The notes beneath the pieces were generated by a model. It did not search any database, was not told the origin of the DNA, and saw nothing but the letters and a program-made list of their open reading frames with translations. 64,000 bases of DNA, from assembly GCF_040822065.1 (NCBI RefSeq), contig NZ_CP162005.1, positions 5,518,001 to 5,582,000 on the forward strand, given 5' to 3'. The position numbers and the translations under genes were made by a program. Source of the stretch: Pedobacter sp. WC2423 (GTDB lineage Bacteria; Bacteroidota; Bacteroidia; Sphingobacteriales; Sphingobacteriaceae). Of the stretch, positions 28,063-37,154 are shown piece after piece (within the stretch, counting starts at the first letter, position 1; every line of letters starts with the position of its first letter).

Positions 28063-28965
28063 ATGAAAGTACTTCCATTTACATTGCTTGTACCGGACGA
28101 TAAAAGTGTGATCTCCGAGCATATCGAACTTCCATTTTTTTACCAGTATCTTCACCGTCATGATGAATGGCAGATTACCTGGGTGCAAAAAGGAGAAGGG
28201 ACGCTGATTACAGGAAACAATATGCACTCATTTAGTTCGGGTGATATTTTTCTTATCGGAGCCAATCTTCCTCATTTGTTTAAATCCAATCCTGAATATT
28301 TTGTTGCCGATAAGCGCAAAAGTATCCGGGCTTGTTCATTGTATTTTAATCCCTCAGGAATTCTTGCCGGACTATTTAACCTGCCGGAGATGAAACTGCT
28401 TAATTCATTGCTGAAAAATCACAAACATGGCTTCAGGATCCCTGCAAGTCACAGTAAGGAGATCTCTTCCAAAATATTTGATGTTCATCGTGCTTCTGGT
28501 ACAGATGTACTGTTTAACCTCCTTAAATTGCTGAATACCTTACAGCATGTGAGTGAAAAAGCAGAACCACTTTGCTCTAATGTATACTCTTCTGATATTT
28601 CAGAAAGTGAGGGAATCAGGCTCGGCAATATTATCAATTATATTATGCGCAATTACAATAATCAGATTGCGCTGGAAGATATTGCAAATACGGCTTATAT
28701 GACACCCCAGGCTTTTTGCAGGTATTTTAAAAAACATACAGGGCATACTTTTGTCTCGTTTCTTAACGAAGTGAGAATTAACGATGCCTGTAAAAGCTTG
28801 ATTGCTGGCAAGAAGATAGATTGTATCTCTGGTGTAGCTTATAAAGCTGGCTTTAATAGTATTACTAATTTTAACCGGGTATTTAAAAGCATTATCGGGC
28901 AGTCGCCCAGGGCATATGTAGATGCTTATAATAATGTAAGTAAGGTTAATTCAATGGTTGTTTAA
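28063..28965 (+). CDS. AraC-family regulator of the hydroxyproline locus
   Basis: A 300-residue regulator. The N-terminal cupin-like sensor (about 20-110) carries FFYQYLHRHDEWQ and SSGDIFLIGANLPH. The C-terminal AraC DNA-binding domain has both helix-turn-helix units (LEDIANTAYMTPQAFCRYFKKHTG and GVAYKAGFNSITNFNRVFK). It sits between the SusCD genes and the permease/peptidase pair, 15 bases before the permease, so it is probably the local activator. Hydroxyproline or a related dipeptide is a reasonable effector but this is inferred. Confidence 0.92.
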   Translation: MKVLPFTLLVPDDKSVISEHIELPFFYQYLHRHDEWQITWVQKGEGTLITGNNMHSFSSGDIFLIGANLPHLFKSNPEYFVADKRKSIRACSLYFNPSGILAGLFNLPEMKLLNSLLKNHKHGFRIPASHSKEISSKIFDVHRASGTDVLFNLLKLLNTLQHVSEKAEPLCSNVYSSDISESEGIRLGNIINYIMRNYNNQIALEDIANTAYMTPQAFCRYFKKHTGHTFVSFLNEVRINDACKSLIAGKKIDCISGVAYKAGFNSITNFNRVFKSIIGQSPRAYVDAYNNVSKVNSMVV

Positions 28966-28980
28966 CAAATTATAACAATT

Positions 28981-30387
28981 ATGAAACCTGGAACCACTCA
29001 ATTTAAATCTTCTTTGCGATTAATGGATGCTACTATGCTGGTTGCAGGTAGCATGATCGGTTCTGGCATTTTCATCGTTAGTGCTGATATTACCCGGAAT
29101 GTTGGAAGTTCGGGCTGGCTGCTGGTCGTATGGCTCATTACCGGATTCATGACCCTTACCGCTGCTTTAAGTTATGGGGAGCTTAGCGCAATGTTTCCTA
29201 AGGCAGGAGGACAATATGTTTATTTGAAAGAAGCTTATAATCCGCTGGTGAGTTTTCTGTATGGGTGGAGTTTTTTTACAGTCATCCAAACAGCTACTAT
29301 AGCTGCGGTAGGTGTGGCCTTTGCTAAATTTACGGCCTATTTGATTCCTGTTTTTAATGAAGACCTGGTAGCCATTGACCTTGGGTTTCTGCATATTTCC
29401 ACAGCGCAGCTTCTGGCCATTGTCGTAATTGTTCTGCTTACTTATATCAACAGCAGGGGGGTAAACAGCGGCCGGATTATCCAAACTACTTTTACTGTGG
29501 CTAAATTGCTGAGCTTATTTGGGCTGATCGTTTTTGGCCTGTTTTTCCTGCAAAAGGATATTTGGCACAATAACTGGAAAGATGCGTGGAATCTGACTTC
29601 ACTTTCTGTCAGTGGCTATACGGGAAATTATACTACGGTAGCGGCATTTGGTGCTATCGCTGCCGCGATGGTAGGTGCAATATTTAGCAGCGATTCCTGG
29701 CATAATGTAACCTTTGTAGCGGGCGAGATTAAAGATCCTAAAAGAAATATCGGCCTTAGCTTAGCTTTGGGGACGATTATGGTTACGGTACTTTATGTGC
29801 TGACCAATATCATGTATACCGGTATATTGCCTCTGCACGAAATTGCTTATGCAGATAAAGATAGAGTTGCTGTTACAGCATCACACGTGATCTTCGGCAA
29901 CTGGGGAACAGTGATTATTTCCCTGATGATCATGGTTTCTACTTTTGGTTGTAATAATGGACTAATTATGGCCGGTGCCAGGGTGTATTACTCTATGGCT
30001 AAAGATGGCCTTTTTTTTAAGAAAGTCGGAGTCCTGAATAAAAATGCTGTGCCTGCATTTGGCCTCTGGATCCAATGTGTTTTTGCCTGTTTATGGTGCC
30101 TGAGTGGAAAATACGGCGACTTGCTGGATATGATTTCTTTTGTAGTGGTGATGTTTTATATGCTTACGATTACAGGTATTTTTATTCTTCGTAAAAAACG
30201 CCCGGATGCAGAAAGACCATATAAAGCCTTTGGCTATCCTGTTTTGCCTTTAATTTATATCGTTATGGGGCTTGCATTTTGTACACTCTTAATTATTTAT
30301 AAACCAAATTACACCTGGCCCGGGCTCATCATTACCATGATGGGTATTCCTGTATATTATCTGATTGGAAGATATCAAAAAAATTAA
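28981..30387 (+). CDS. APC-family amino-acid permease
   Basis: A 468-residue inner-membrane transporter with about 12 hydrophobic segments. The first helix holds the APC substrate-site motif VAGSMIGSGIF, and the family GGQYVYLKEAYNP loop follows. It is located 15 bases after the AraC gene and 3 bases before the S9 peptidase, in one transcription unit. In this context it probably carries free hydroxyproline or proline, released by periplasmic peptidases, into the cytoplasm where the epimerase acts. Exchange of other amino acids cannot be excluded. Confidence 0.92.
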   Translation: MKPGTTQFKSSLRLMDATMLVAGSMIGSGIFIVSADITRNVGSSGWLLVVWLITGFMTLTAALSYGELSAMFPKAGGQYVYLKEAYNPLVSFLYGWSFFTVIQTATIAAVGVAFAKFTAYLIPVFNEDLVAIDLGFLHISTAQLLAIVVIVLLTYINSRGVNSGRIIQTTFTVAKLLSLFGLIVFGLFFLQKDIWHNNWKDAWNLTSLSVSGYTGNYTTVAAFGAIAAAMVGAIFSSDSWHNVTFVAGEIKDPKRNIGLSLALGTIMVTVLYVLTNIMYTGILPLHEIAYADKDRVAVTASHVIFGNWGTVIISLMIMVSTFGCNNGLIMAGARVYYSMAKDGLFFKKVGVLNKNAVPAFGLWIQCVFACLWCLSGKYGDLLDMISFVVVMFYMLTITGIFILRKKRPDAERPYKAFGYPVLPLIYIVMGLAFCTLLIIYKPNYTWPGLIITMMGIPVYYLIGRYQKN

Positions 30388-30390
30388 ACC

Positions 30391-32700
30391 ATGAAAACCA
30401 TTTCTATTGTAAAGATCTGTGCTGTTTTAATTTGCACAGCCCCTGCTTTTATTGTTCATGCGCAGCAGGTATTGGAGCCTTACAAACCAAACCCTTCCGA
30501 AATGTCCATTGCTTATCAGCGAGCCGGCGCCCTGGATTCTTTATTAAGAAAAATAGAAGTTAATTACAATATTTTCCCCGTATGGCAAGCAGATCAAAAA
30601 TCTTTTTGGTACAAGAAAAATCTAGCCGGAAAAAAATGGAAATATATGTATGTCCATGCCACTGAGGGTATACGGAAAAATGCTTTTGACCATCAGCGGA
30701 TAGCTGAGGCTCTGCAGAAAGCTACTGGAAAGAATTATGACGCTGAGCAACTTAAACTTACCAAACTGTTTTTTAATGGAGCTGCTGACAAGATCACGGT
30801 GAAGACCGGAGATCAATGGTTCAGAATCGATCTGAGAACTTATCAGTGTTTGAAAACTGCAGACACGTTAAAGGATATTTACAATAATAATAGACCTTTA
30901 CAAGCTGCACATTCCCGTTGGGAAAGCATACCAGATGCAGGTAAATCTCCTGATGGCAAAAAGGAACTATACCTTAAAGAAGGAAATGTCTTTGTAAAGA
31001 AACTGGCCGAACGAGAGGATGAGCAGCTTTCCTTTGACGGGACAATAGATAAACCTTATGGGGCATTCAGCTGGTCGCCGGATAGTAAAACATTGTTTGG
31101 CTATCGGATTAGTCCGAAGAAAATCAAAGAGGTTTATTATGTATTAAGTTCAGTACCGGGAACCACACGCGGACAGCTGAAATCCAATGAATATGCTCAG
31201 CCAGGGGACGCATTTACTTCGTATGCACCTGTTGCTTTTGATCTTGCCACAAAAAAACAAACAAAAGTAGATGCTGAAGAAATTGATTTCTTTGGTGCAC
31301 CGGAATTGCATTGGCGCCAAGAGAACAATCAGTATTGTATCTATGAAAAAGCAGACCGGGGCCATCAGCGTTTCAGGGTTATCGAAGCAGATGTAAAGAG
31401 TGGTAAAACAAGAAATATCATTGATGAAAAAACAGCTACTTTTATTTATGAAAATCGTATTTATACCCATTACCTGCCTGCGACCAATGAGATGATCTGG
31501 AGCAGTGAAAAGGATGGTTATCGTCATTTATACCTTGTAAATACGCTTACAGGTAAACAAAAACCTATAACTAAAGGTAACTGGGTGGTCAGGGAAATAG
31601 ACAGTGTCGATGTTGCTAAACGTGAAATCTGGTTTAGGGCCAGCGGCATTAATGCAGGGGAAGATCCTTATTTTATGCATGCTTACCGAATTGGTTTTGA
31701 TGGAAAAAAGCAAATTGACCTGACCCCGGAAAAAGGCAACCATATACTGAGCTTTTCGTCTGATAGGGAATATTATCTGGATACTTATTCACAAGTGAAT
31801 GTTGCACCTGTTTCCGTATTGAAAAGGACCGCAGACACCAAAATAATCTTAGAGCTGGAGCATGGTACTACCAGTAGTTTTTTAGCTGCCGGAGTAAAGT
31901 TGCCAGAGGTTTTTGTCTCCAAAGCCAGAGATGGAAAAACAGCTATCTGGGGAATTGTTTGCCGTCCTTCGAAAATGGATGAACATAAGACTTACCCTGT
32001 GATTGAATATATTTATGCGGGGCCACAGGACAGCTTTGTGCCAAAAAATTTCTTGCCTTACAGTGAAATGCAAAGTATGGCTGAATTGGGTTTTATTGTA
32101 GTCCAGATTGATGGAATGGGTACGGCCAACCGCTCAAAAGCTTTTCATGATGTATGCTGGAAAAACCTGGCCGATGCTGGTTTTGCTGATCGTATTTTAT
32201 GGATTAAAGCCATGGCAAAGCAATATCAGAACGCAGATATCAGCAGGGTTGGGATATATGGTACTTCTGCTGGAGGGCAGAATTCTACAGGTGCCTTGTT
32301 GTTCCATCCTGAGTTTTATAAAGCAGCAGTATCTGCTTGCGGATGTCATGATAACCGTATTGACAAGCAATGGTGGAACGAGCAATGGATGGGATATCCG
32401 GTTGGACCTCATTATGAGGAACAGTCTAACATAACTAATGCGGCTAAGTTACAAGGAAATTTATTGCTGATTGTTGGAGAAGCAGATGAAAACGTACCGC
32501 CAGAATCTACTTTCCGACTGGCTGATGCCTTGATTAAAGCAAATAAAGACTTTGATTTTTTATGCGTTCCGGGAATGGGACACAGTGATGGCGGCGTTTA
32601 TGGAAGAAGAAGGAAACGGGACTTCTTTGTTAAAAATCTGCTTTATGCAGAACCACCACAACGAAATACAGCAATACCGGCCAGTAAAGCTGGCCGGTAA
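30391..32700 (+). CDS. Secreted S9-family (dipeptidyl peptidase IV-like) peptidase
   Basis: A 769-residue exported serine peptidase. After a signal peptide (ending IVHAQQ) comes a beta-propeller domain (about 100-480, with SWSPDSKTLFGYR and EKDGYRHLYLV blades) and a C-terminal alpha/beta-hydrolase domain. The triad is visible: Ser626 in GTSAGG, Asp699 in GEADENV and His731 in GMGHSDGG, with DPP IV-like spacing. The nucleophile elbow GTSAGG differs from the common GWSYGG. Family members cut after proline or related residues, which suits proline- and hydroxyproline-rich peptides. It is encoded 3 bases after the permease and ends in a hairpin that includes its stop codon. Confidence 0.92.
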   Translation: MKTISIVKICAVLICTAPAFIVHAQQVLEPYKPNPSEMSIAYQRAGALDSLLRKIEVNYNIFPVWQADQKSFWYKKNLAGKKWKYMYVHATEGIRKNAFDHQRIAEALQKATGKNYDAEQLKLTKLFFNGAADKITVKTGDQWFRIDLRTYQCLKTADTLKDIYNNNRPLQAAHSRWESIPDAGKSPDGKKELYLKEGNVFVKKLAEREDEQLSFDGTIDKPYGAFSWSPDSKTLFGYRISPKKIKEVYYVLSSVPGTTRGQLKSNEYAQPGDAFTSYAPVAFDLATKKQTKVDAEEIDFFGAPELHWRQENNQYCIYEKADRGHQRFRVIEADVKSGKTRNIIDEKTATFIYENRIYTHYLPATNEMIWSSEKDGYRHLYLVNTLTGKQKPITKGNWVVREIDSVDVAKREIWFRASGINAGEDPYFMHAYRIGFDGKKQIDLTPEKGNHILSFSSDREYYLDTYSQVNVAPVSVLKRTADTKIILELEHGTTSSFLAAGVKLPEVFVSKARDGKTAIWGIVCRPSKMDEHKTYPVIEYIYAGPQDSFVPKNFLPYSEMQSMAELGFIVVQIDGMGTANRSKAFHDVCWKNLADAGFADRILWIKAMAKQYQNADISRVGIYGTSAGGQNSTGALLFHPEFYKAAVSACGCHDNRIDKQWWNEQWMGYPVGPHYEEQSNITNAAKLQGNLLLIVGEADENVPPESTFRLADALIKANKDFDFLCVPGMGHSDGGVYGRRRKRDFFVKNLLYAEPPQRNTAIPASKAGR
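32676..32698. terminator. Hairpin at the end of the S9 peptidase gene
   Basis: A 9-bp GC-rich stem (ACCGGCCAG and CTGGCCGGT) with a 5-base loop is formed by the last codons of the S9 gene, and its final T is the first base of the TAA stop. It lies between two convergent genes only 21 bases apart and could end transcription from both sides. T runs are missing on both sides, so termination is likely but not certain. Confidence 0.6.
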
Positions 32701-32721
32701 TCATATGCTCAATACTTTAAG

Positions 32722-35079
32722 TTATTTCTTAACTGCGCGGATCATATAAATCGGCCCCGCACTGTTTTTTGGTTTAGGAACCAATTTAACAGTTACTTTA
32801 TTTTTTCCATTGGTAAGTGTAACAGGTATCTCATAAGAAATGTCATAAAAACGGCTTTCTTTATACTTGTTTAAATCCTCTGTGGCAATACTGGTTCCAT
32901 CAACAAATACTTCGAAGTTTCTGTCCCGGTTATCCATTCCCCAATAAGAGGCTATGAGCGTGCTGGACCGGGTAGAATCTATTTTCATATCGAACTGAAG
33001 AAATCCTTGTTCGCCTGCTATCCGCCATTTTTTTCCGTGGTCTTCGCCTGTTTGTGCTTTCTCTTCTTTGAAATTATGATCACGTTCAGGTTGCATCTCT
33101 CCAAATCTGAAAAGATCTGTGGTTCTGTCATCCAGTTCTTTTTGTGATTTTTTTTGTTCTTCATACACTTTTTGCTGTACTACCCATTGTTGAGGGCTGA
33201 AAAAATCCCAATAAACACTGTAATGCTGGTTTTCTGTCTGATTGAATGGCAGGAGTGTTATATCATGAGGTTTTGCAATACCTGTTGTTTGAAAGCGGAG
33301 CTGTTTTTGATCCACCATCTTTAGCCATTCTTTCGGATCTTGTGCTGCACTTACAAATACAGGTATACCTTTTACAGGATCTGGTTCAGTTAAACCAAGG
33401 TCGCCAGCCAGGAGTACGGGGCCATAGAATACCGCCCTGCGGTTAGGATTGTCAGGCATGGACTCTGTATACAATTTTTCGGGTGTAGTATATTCAATTT
33501 TATCGTTGTTTTTCCAGTTTCTGCGAATAACATAGTACCCGTTTTCTTCAATTCCATTTTCCGGTTTTCCGTTAACTTGTATTTTAATGTTAGCCGACCA
33601 CTTAGGCTTTCTGATTCTGATGGCAAAATTTGAAGACTTGGTCCTGTTGATCAGCAGGGTGGTTTTATCTCCATAAGGTAAGTCAGAATTCTGTGTGATT
33701 TTTAGATCTTTGTCTTTCCAGTTCAACACAGAAGGGATAAAGAGGTTTACATATAAGCTTCCGTCTGCACCTTTAAAGTAAATGCTTTCGTTGTATTTGA
33801 CATGGTTTTCCATACCTGTACCCACACAGCAGGTAAAACTGTCGTAGGGATCACTATATTCTTTCTTGCCGCCCATTCTTAAGGGAACAAAATAGCACAT
33901 CATACCGGTGTGGTGGTTTTGAGAAGCTAGAATATGGTTGTATAAACCCTTTTCGTAATAATCGAAAAATGTTGAAGAAGGATTAAGCGTAAACAGGTGT
34001 TGGGTCAGTTTAAGCATATTGTAGGTATTGCAGGTTTCTGTGGTGTTCTCCGTAAGTTTGTCATTCAGCTTGTCGGCCTCCGACAAATATTCATAGTTGC
34101 TATTGCCGCCCGTTACATAGGAATGATGATTAACTACTGTTTTCCAGAAAAATTCTGCAATTGCCAGATCCTTTTGATCACCGGTAAGCTGATATCTTCT
34201 GGCACTGGCAATGATTTTAGGAATTTGAGTATTGGAATGTTTTCCTGGCAAGATATCTTTCTGTTCTGCCAATGGATCCAGAACTTGTCTGTCATAGAAT
34301 TTATAGGAAAGATCAAGGTATTTCCTGTCTCCGGTAATTGCATATAAATTTACCAGAGGTTCAGCCATCCCGCCATATTCGCAAATGAGCATTTTTTGTA
34401 TTTGTTCGTCGCTAAGGTGATTAATGGTGGCAGCAGTCCATTTAGCCAGATCTTTTGAAGCCGTTAATGCTTTAGAATTTCCTGCATACAAATAGGCATC
34501 CAGTAAACCAGCCATGATTTTATGTACGGTATACCAGGGCGCCCATCCACCATTCAGGTCAAAACCACGGGTTTTAATATTACCTTTCGCTACTTCTGCC
34601 CAAATATTATCTTCATTGGGAATCGCACCAATGTAACCTGTTTTACGTGCTTGCTGACAAGTAATCAGTTCGTCTACTATATAATTTATTCTTTTGAGCA
34701 GCTCACTATCTTTAGTGGTGGCGTATTGAAAAGAAATGGCCGATAAATAATGGCCAAGACTGTGTCCGGCAAGGCCATCAGATTCCCACCCTCCATATTT
34801 TTTTGCTTTTTCGGACAAACCAGCATTGCTTCTGAAACCAGCTAATAAACGATCTGGCTCTATCTTTAGCAGATAATTTACATCTGCATTTCTGGCGGTT
34901 TTGAATGGACTTTCCAGGAGCGATACTTCCGAAAGCTGAAAAGCGTAGGCTTTGATAGGAATAGCATTTTTAATGGTCATCCTTGTATCGTTCAATCTCG
35001 GTACATAGGATTGGGCAGTTGCTGAAAAAGTGTACAGCAGCGCCGTTACCAATAGGTTAGTGCAAAGGAATCTGTTCAT
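32722..35079 (-). CDS. GH127 beta-L-arabinofuranosidase (DUF1680 family), secreted
   Basis: A 785-residue exported enzyme. The start at 35079 is preferred because the signal peptide (MNRFLCTNLLV to FSATAQ) begins there; a frame extension to 35124 would put 15 extra residues in front. The (alpha/alpha)6 domain includes AGHSLGHYLSAISF. The zinc-cysteine active site of GH127 is visible: Glu348 and Cys350 in TTETCNTYN, and the Cys417-Cys418 pair in FTCCVGTGMENH. In the characterised family member HypBA1 the equivalent residues bind zinc and the first Cys of the pair is the nucleophile. HypBA1 releases beta-L-arabinose from hydroxyproline-linked arabinooligosaccharides. Its position beside hydroxyproline genes fits that substrate. 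A C-terminal beta domain (about 660-785) may bind glycans. Confidence 0.9.
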   Translation of the reverse strand: MNRFLCTNLLVTALLYTFSATAQSYVPRLNDTRMTIKNAIPIKAYAFQLSEVSLLESPFKTARNADVNYLLKIEPDRLLAGFRSNAGLSEKAKKYGGWESDGLAGHSLGHYLSAISFQYATTKDSELLKRINYIVDELITCQQARKTGYIGAIPNEDNIWAEVAKGNIKTRGFDLNGGWAPWYTVHKIMAGLLDAYLYAGNSKALTASKDLAKWTAATINHLSDEQIQKMLICEYGGMAEPLVNLYAITGDRKYLDLSYKFYDRQVLDPLAEQKDILPGKHSNTQIPKIIASARRYQLTGDQKDLAIAEFFWKTVVNHHSYVTGGNSNYEYLSEADKLNDKLTENTTETCNTYNMLKLTQHLFTLNPSSTFFDYYEKGLYNHILASQNHHTGMMCYFVPLRMGGKKEYSDPYDSFTCCVGTGMENHVKYNESIYFKGADGSLYVNLFIPSVLNWKDKDLKITQNSDLPYGDKTTLLINRTKSSNFAIRIRKPKWSANIKIQVNGKPENGIEENGYYVIRRNWKNNDKIEYTTPEKLYTESMPDNPNRRAVFYGPVLLAGDLGLTEPDPVKGIPVFVSAAQDPKEWLKMVDQKQLRFQTTGIAKPHDITLLPFNQTENQHYSVYWDFFSPQQWVVQQKVYEEQKKSQKELDDRTTDLFRFGEMQPERDHNFKEEKAQTGEDHGKKWRIAGEQGFLQFDMKIDSTRSSTLIASYWGMDNRDRNFEVFVDGTSIATEDLNKYKESRFYDISYEIPVTLTNGKNKVTVKLVPKPKNSAGPIYMIRAVKK

Positions 35080-35283
35080 GGTTTTTACTTTGGTTTCTAT
35101 CTTAAAGGAAATAAAAATAAGCAATTAGCAAGCATTGGATATTGCATTATTTTGCCAATTGTTCTTGTATTTTATCCAGTATAACCTTAAGATTATTTAT
35201 CATGAATAATAAGTTTTAATTTGACATTTATTGTCACATAGAGACGAATACAATACCGTAAGCAGAATAAATAACATTGCAAA

Positions 35284-37050
35284 ATGAATAAACTATACAA
35301 ATTACTTTTGATGGTGTGCTTATTGCCATCCACTATCTATTCGCAGGAAAAAGCAGTATCCAGACTTTATGAGCAAACCAGTGAAATGGGGACCACAATC
35401 ATAACTTACCAAAAGGATATAAAAGCTATCCAGGATTTTTACTCCCCTTATATTTTAGAAGGCACTTATCCCGAAGTTGCCCAGGTCTATTATTCTCCCG
35501 AACAGCGAAACCGGTTGCTGCTGATTCAAAATGAATACTTGAAAGAAATGGAACAAATGGATTTTGATTCTTTTAGTATTTATGGAAAAGTAGATTACCT
35601 GCTATTGAAAAAGGAAATCAAAAAAGAAACCGGTCAATTGGAAAAAGCTGGAATAAATGAAAAGGCAATCCTTAAATATATTGCTTTTGCCCCCGGAATC
35701 TATGCATTGGAAAAGGAAAGAAGAAGGGGAAAAGCTATGGACTGGCAGGTTGTTGCAGCAAAGCTGGATGCTATCCGCAAAGAAATAGCCTCTTTTAATG
35801 CCGCATCAATCAATAAGTCAACGCTGAATAAAGAGAATTTAAAAAATATCAGGGAAGCAATATCCGGTCTGAAAATGAGATTAAAAGGTGTTTATGAATT
35901 TTATAAGGGTTATGACCCCTTATTCGATTGGTGGATTCCTAAACCTTATGAATCATTGGTACAGGTATTAGATCATTATAATACCTTTTTTGTTGATCAG
36001 GCGGATGCAGTACCTGCTCAAAAAGGCGTCAAATATGGAATAAAGGGAAATCCTATAGGAGAGTCAGAGCTGATTGCTCAACTCCATGCTGAAATGATTC
36101 CTTATACGCCCGAAGAACTTATTAAAATTGCAGAAAAGGAATTTGCATTTTGTGATCAGGAGTTGTTAAAGGCTTCTGCAGAAATGGGTTTTGGAAAAGA
36201 TTGGAAAAAGGCTCAGGAAAAAGTTAAAGAAAGTTTTGTCGCACCCGGTAAACAAGCTGAATTGATTGTGAAATTACAGGATGACGCATTGGATTTTATC
36301 AAAAAAAATCAGCTGATTACGATTCCTGGTCTTGCTGAAGAAACCTGGGGGATGGTAATGATGTCTGCAGAAAGACAGTTGGTTAATCCCTTTTTTACAG
36401 GGGGCAGGGAGATTAGTATATCTTATCCGACAGCGAATATGAACGAAGAAGATAAACTGATGAGTATGCGGGGCAATAATCCCTACTTTTCAAGAGGTAC
36501 TGTACAGCATGAATTACTACCTGGTCATCACCTGCAATATTATATGAATAGCCGTTATAAGAATTACCGGGAACTTTTTACTACTCCGTTCGGAATTGAG
36601 GGATGGACACTATATTGGGAGCTGCTTTTATACGATAAGGGATTTGCCAAAAGTCCCGAAGAGCGGATCGGAATGCTATTCTGGAGGATGCACCGCTGTG
36701 CAAGAATTATTTTCTCTTTAAATTATCATTTAGGAAAGTGGACACCTGAGCAGTGCGTTGATTTTCTGATTAACCGTGTAGGGCATGAGCCAGCAAATGC
36801 AGAAGGGGAAGTTCGCAGGTCATTTGAGGGCGGTTATGGTCCATTGTATCAGGTCGCTTACATGATTGGCGGAATGCAATTGATGGCGCTGAAGCATGAG
36901 CTTGTAGATAGTGGAAAAATGAGTATCCTCGAATTTCATGACCGGATAATGAAAGAAAACCTTATTCCGATAGAAATGGTCAGGGCAACCTTAATTGGGC
37001 AACCGCTGAAAAGAGACTTCACATCGGAATGGAAATTTTACAGGAAGTAA
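35284..37050 (+). CDS. Secreted DUF885-family putative metallopeptidase
   Basis: A 588-residue exported protein of the DUF885 family. The signal peptide ends near residue 21 (TIYSQE). The body is almost wholly helical, and the family metal-site motif HELLPGHH (His409, Glu410, His415/416) is followed by GIEGWTLYWELLLYDKGF, which supplies a further Glu. The architecture resembles zinc carboxypeptidases of the M32/M2 type. The gene is divergent from GH127 across a 204-base gap. In this setting it could clip proline- or hydroxyproline-rich peptides; substrate is inferred. Confidence 0.85.
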   Translation: MNKLYKLLLMVCLLPSTIYSQEKAVSRLYEQTSEMGTTIITYQKDIKAIQDFYSPYILEGTYPEVAQVYYSPEQRNRLLLIQNEYLKEMEQMDFDSFSIYGKVDYLLLKKEIKKETGQLEKAGINEKAILKYIAFAPGIYALEKERRRGKAMDWQVVAAKLDAIRKEIASFNAASINKSTLNKENLKNIREAISGLKMRLKGVYEFYKGYDPLFDWWIPKPYESLVQVLDHYNTFFVDQADAVPAQKGVKYGIKGNPIGESELIAQLHAEMIPYTPEELIKIAEKEFAFCDQELLKASAEMGFGKDWKKAQEKVKESFVAPGKQAELIVKLQDDALDFIKKNQLITIPGLAEETWGMVMMSAERQLVNPFFTGGREISISYPTANMNEEDKLMSMRGNNPYFSRGTVQHELLPGHHLQYYMNSRYKNYRELFTTPFGIEGWTLYWELLLYDKGFAKSPEERIGMLFWRMHRCARIIFSLNYHLGKWTPEQCVDFLINRVGHEPANAEGEVRRSFEGGYGPLYQVAYMIGGMQLMALKHELVDSGKMSILEFHDRIMKENLIPIEMVRATLIGQPLKRDFTSEWKFYRK

Positions 37051-37079
37051 AGAATAAGAGGATGGCTATGAAATTATTA

Positions 37080-37087
37080 TAATTTTG
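37080..37087 (+). promoter_or_regulatory. Candidate -7 box (TAATTTTG) upstream of ECF sigma gene
   Basis: Matches TAnnTTTG and lies 67 bases before the preferred sigma start at 37155. No good -33 TTTG is seen. A primary-sigma promoter here would fit constitutive expression of the sigma/anti-sigma pair. Confidence 0.4.
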
Positions 37088-37154
37088 CTTATAGTCTGCT
37101 TTGCCGGATTTCATTTCTTATTGGATGTCGTTTTTTTTTATAATTTTACTCACT

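Noticed and set aside
33997..34347. Open frame of 116 codons on the plus strand inside the GH127 gene
   Set aside because: It lies wholly antisense to a well-supported gene, lacks a recognisable domain and has a composition expected of a reverse-strand shadow.
37101..37154. N-terminal extension of the ECF sigma factor from a TTG codon
   Set aside because: The 18 extra residues are hydrophobic and unlike ECF sigma N-termini; the ATG at 37155 gives a normal start.
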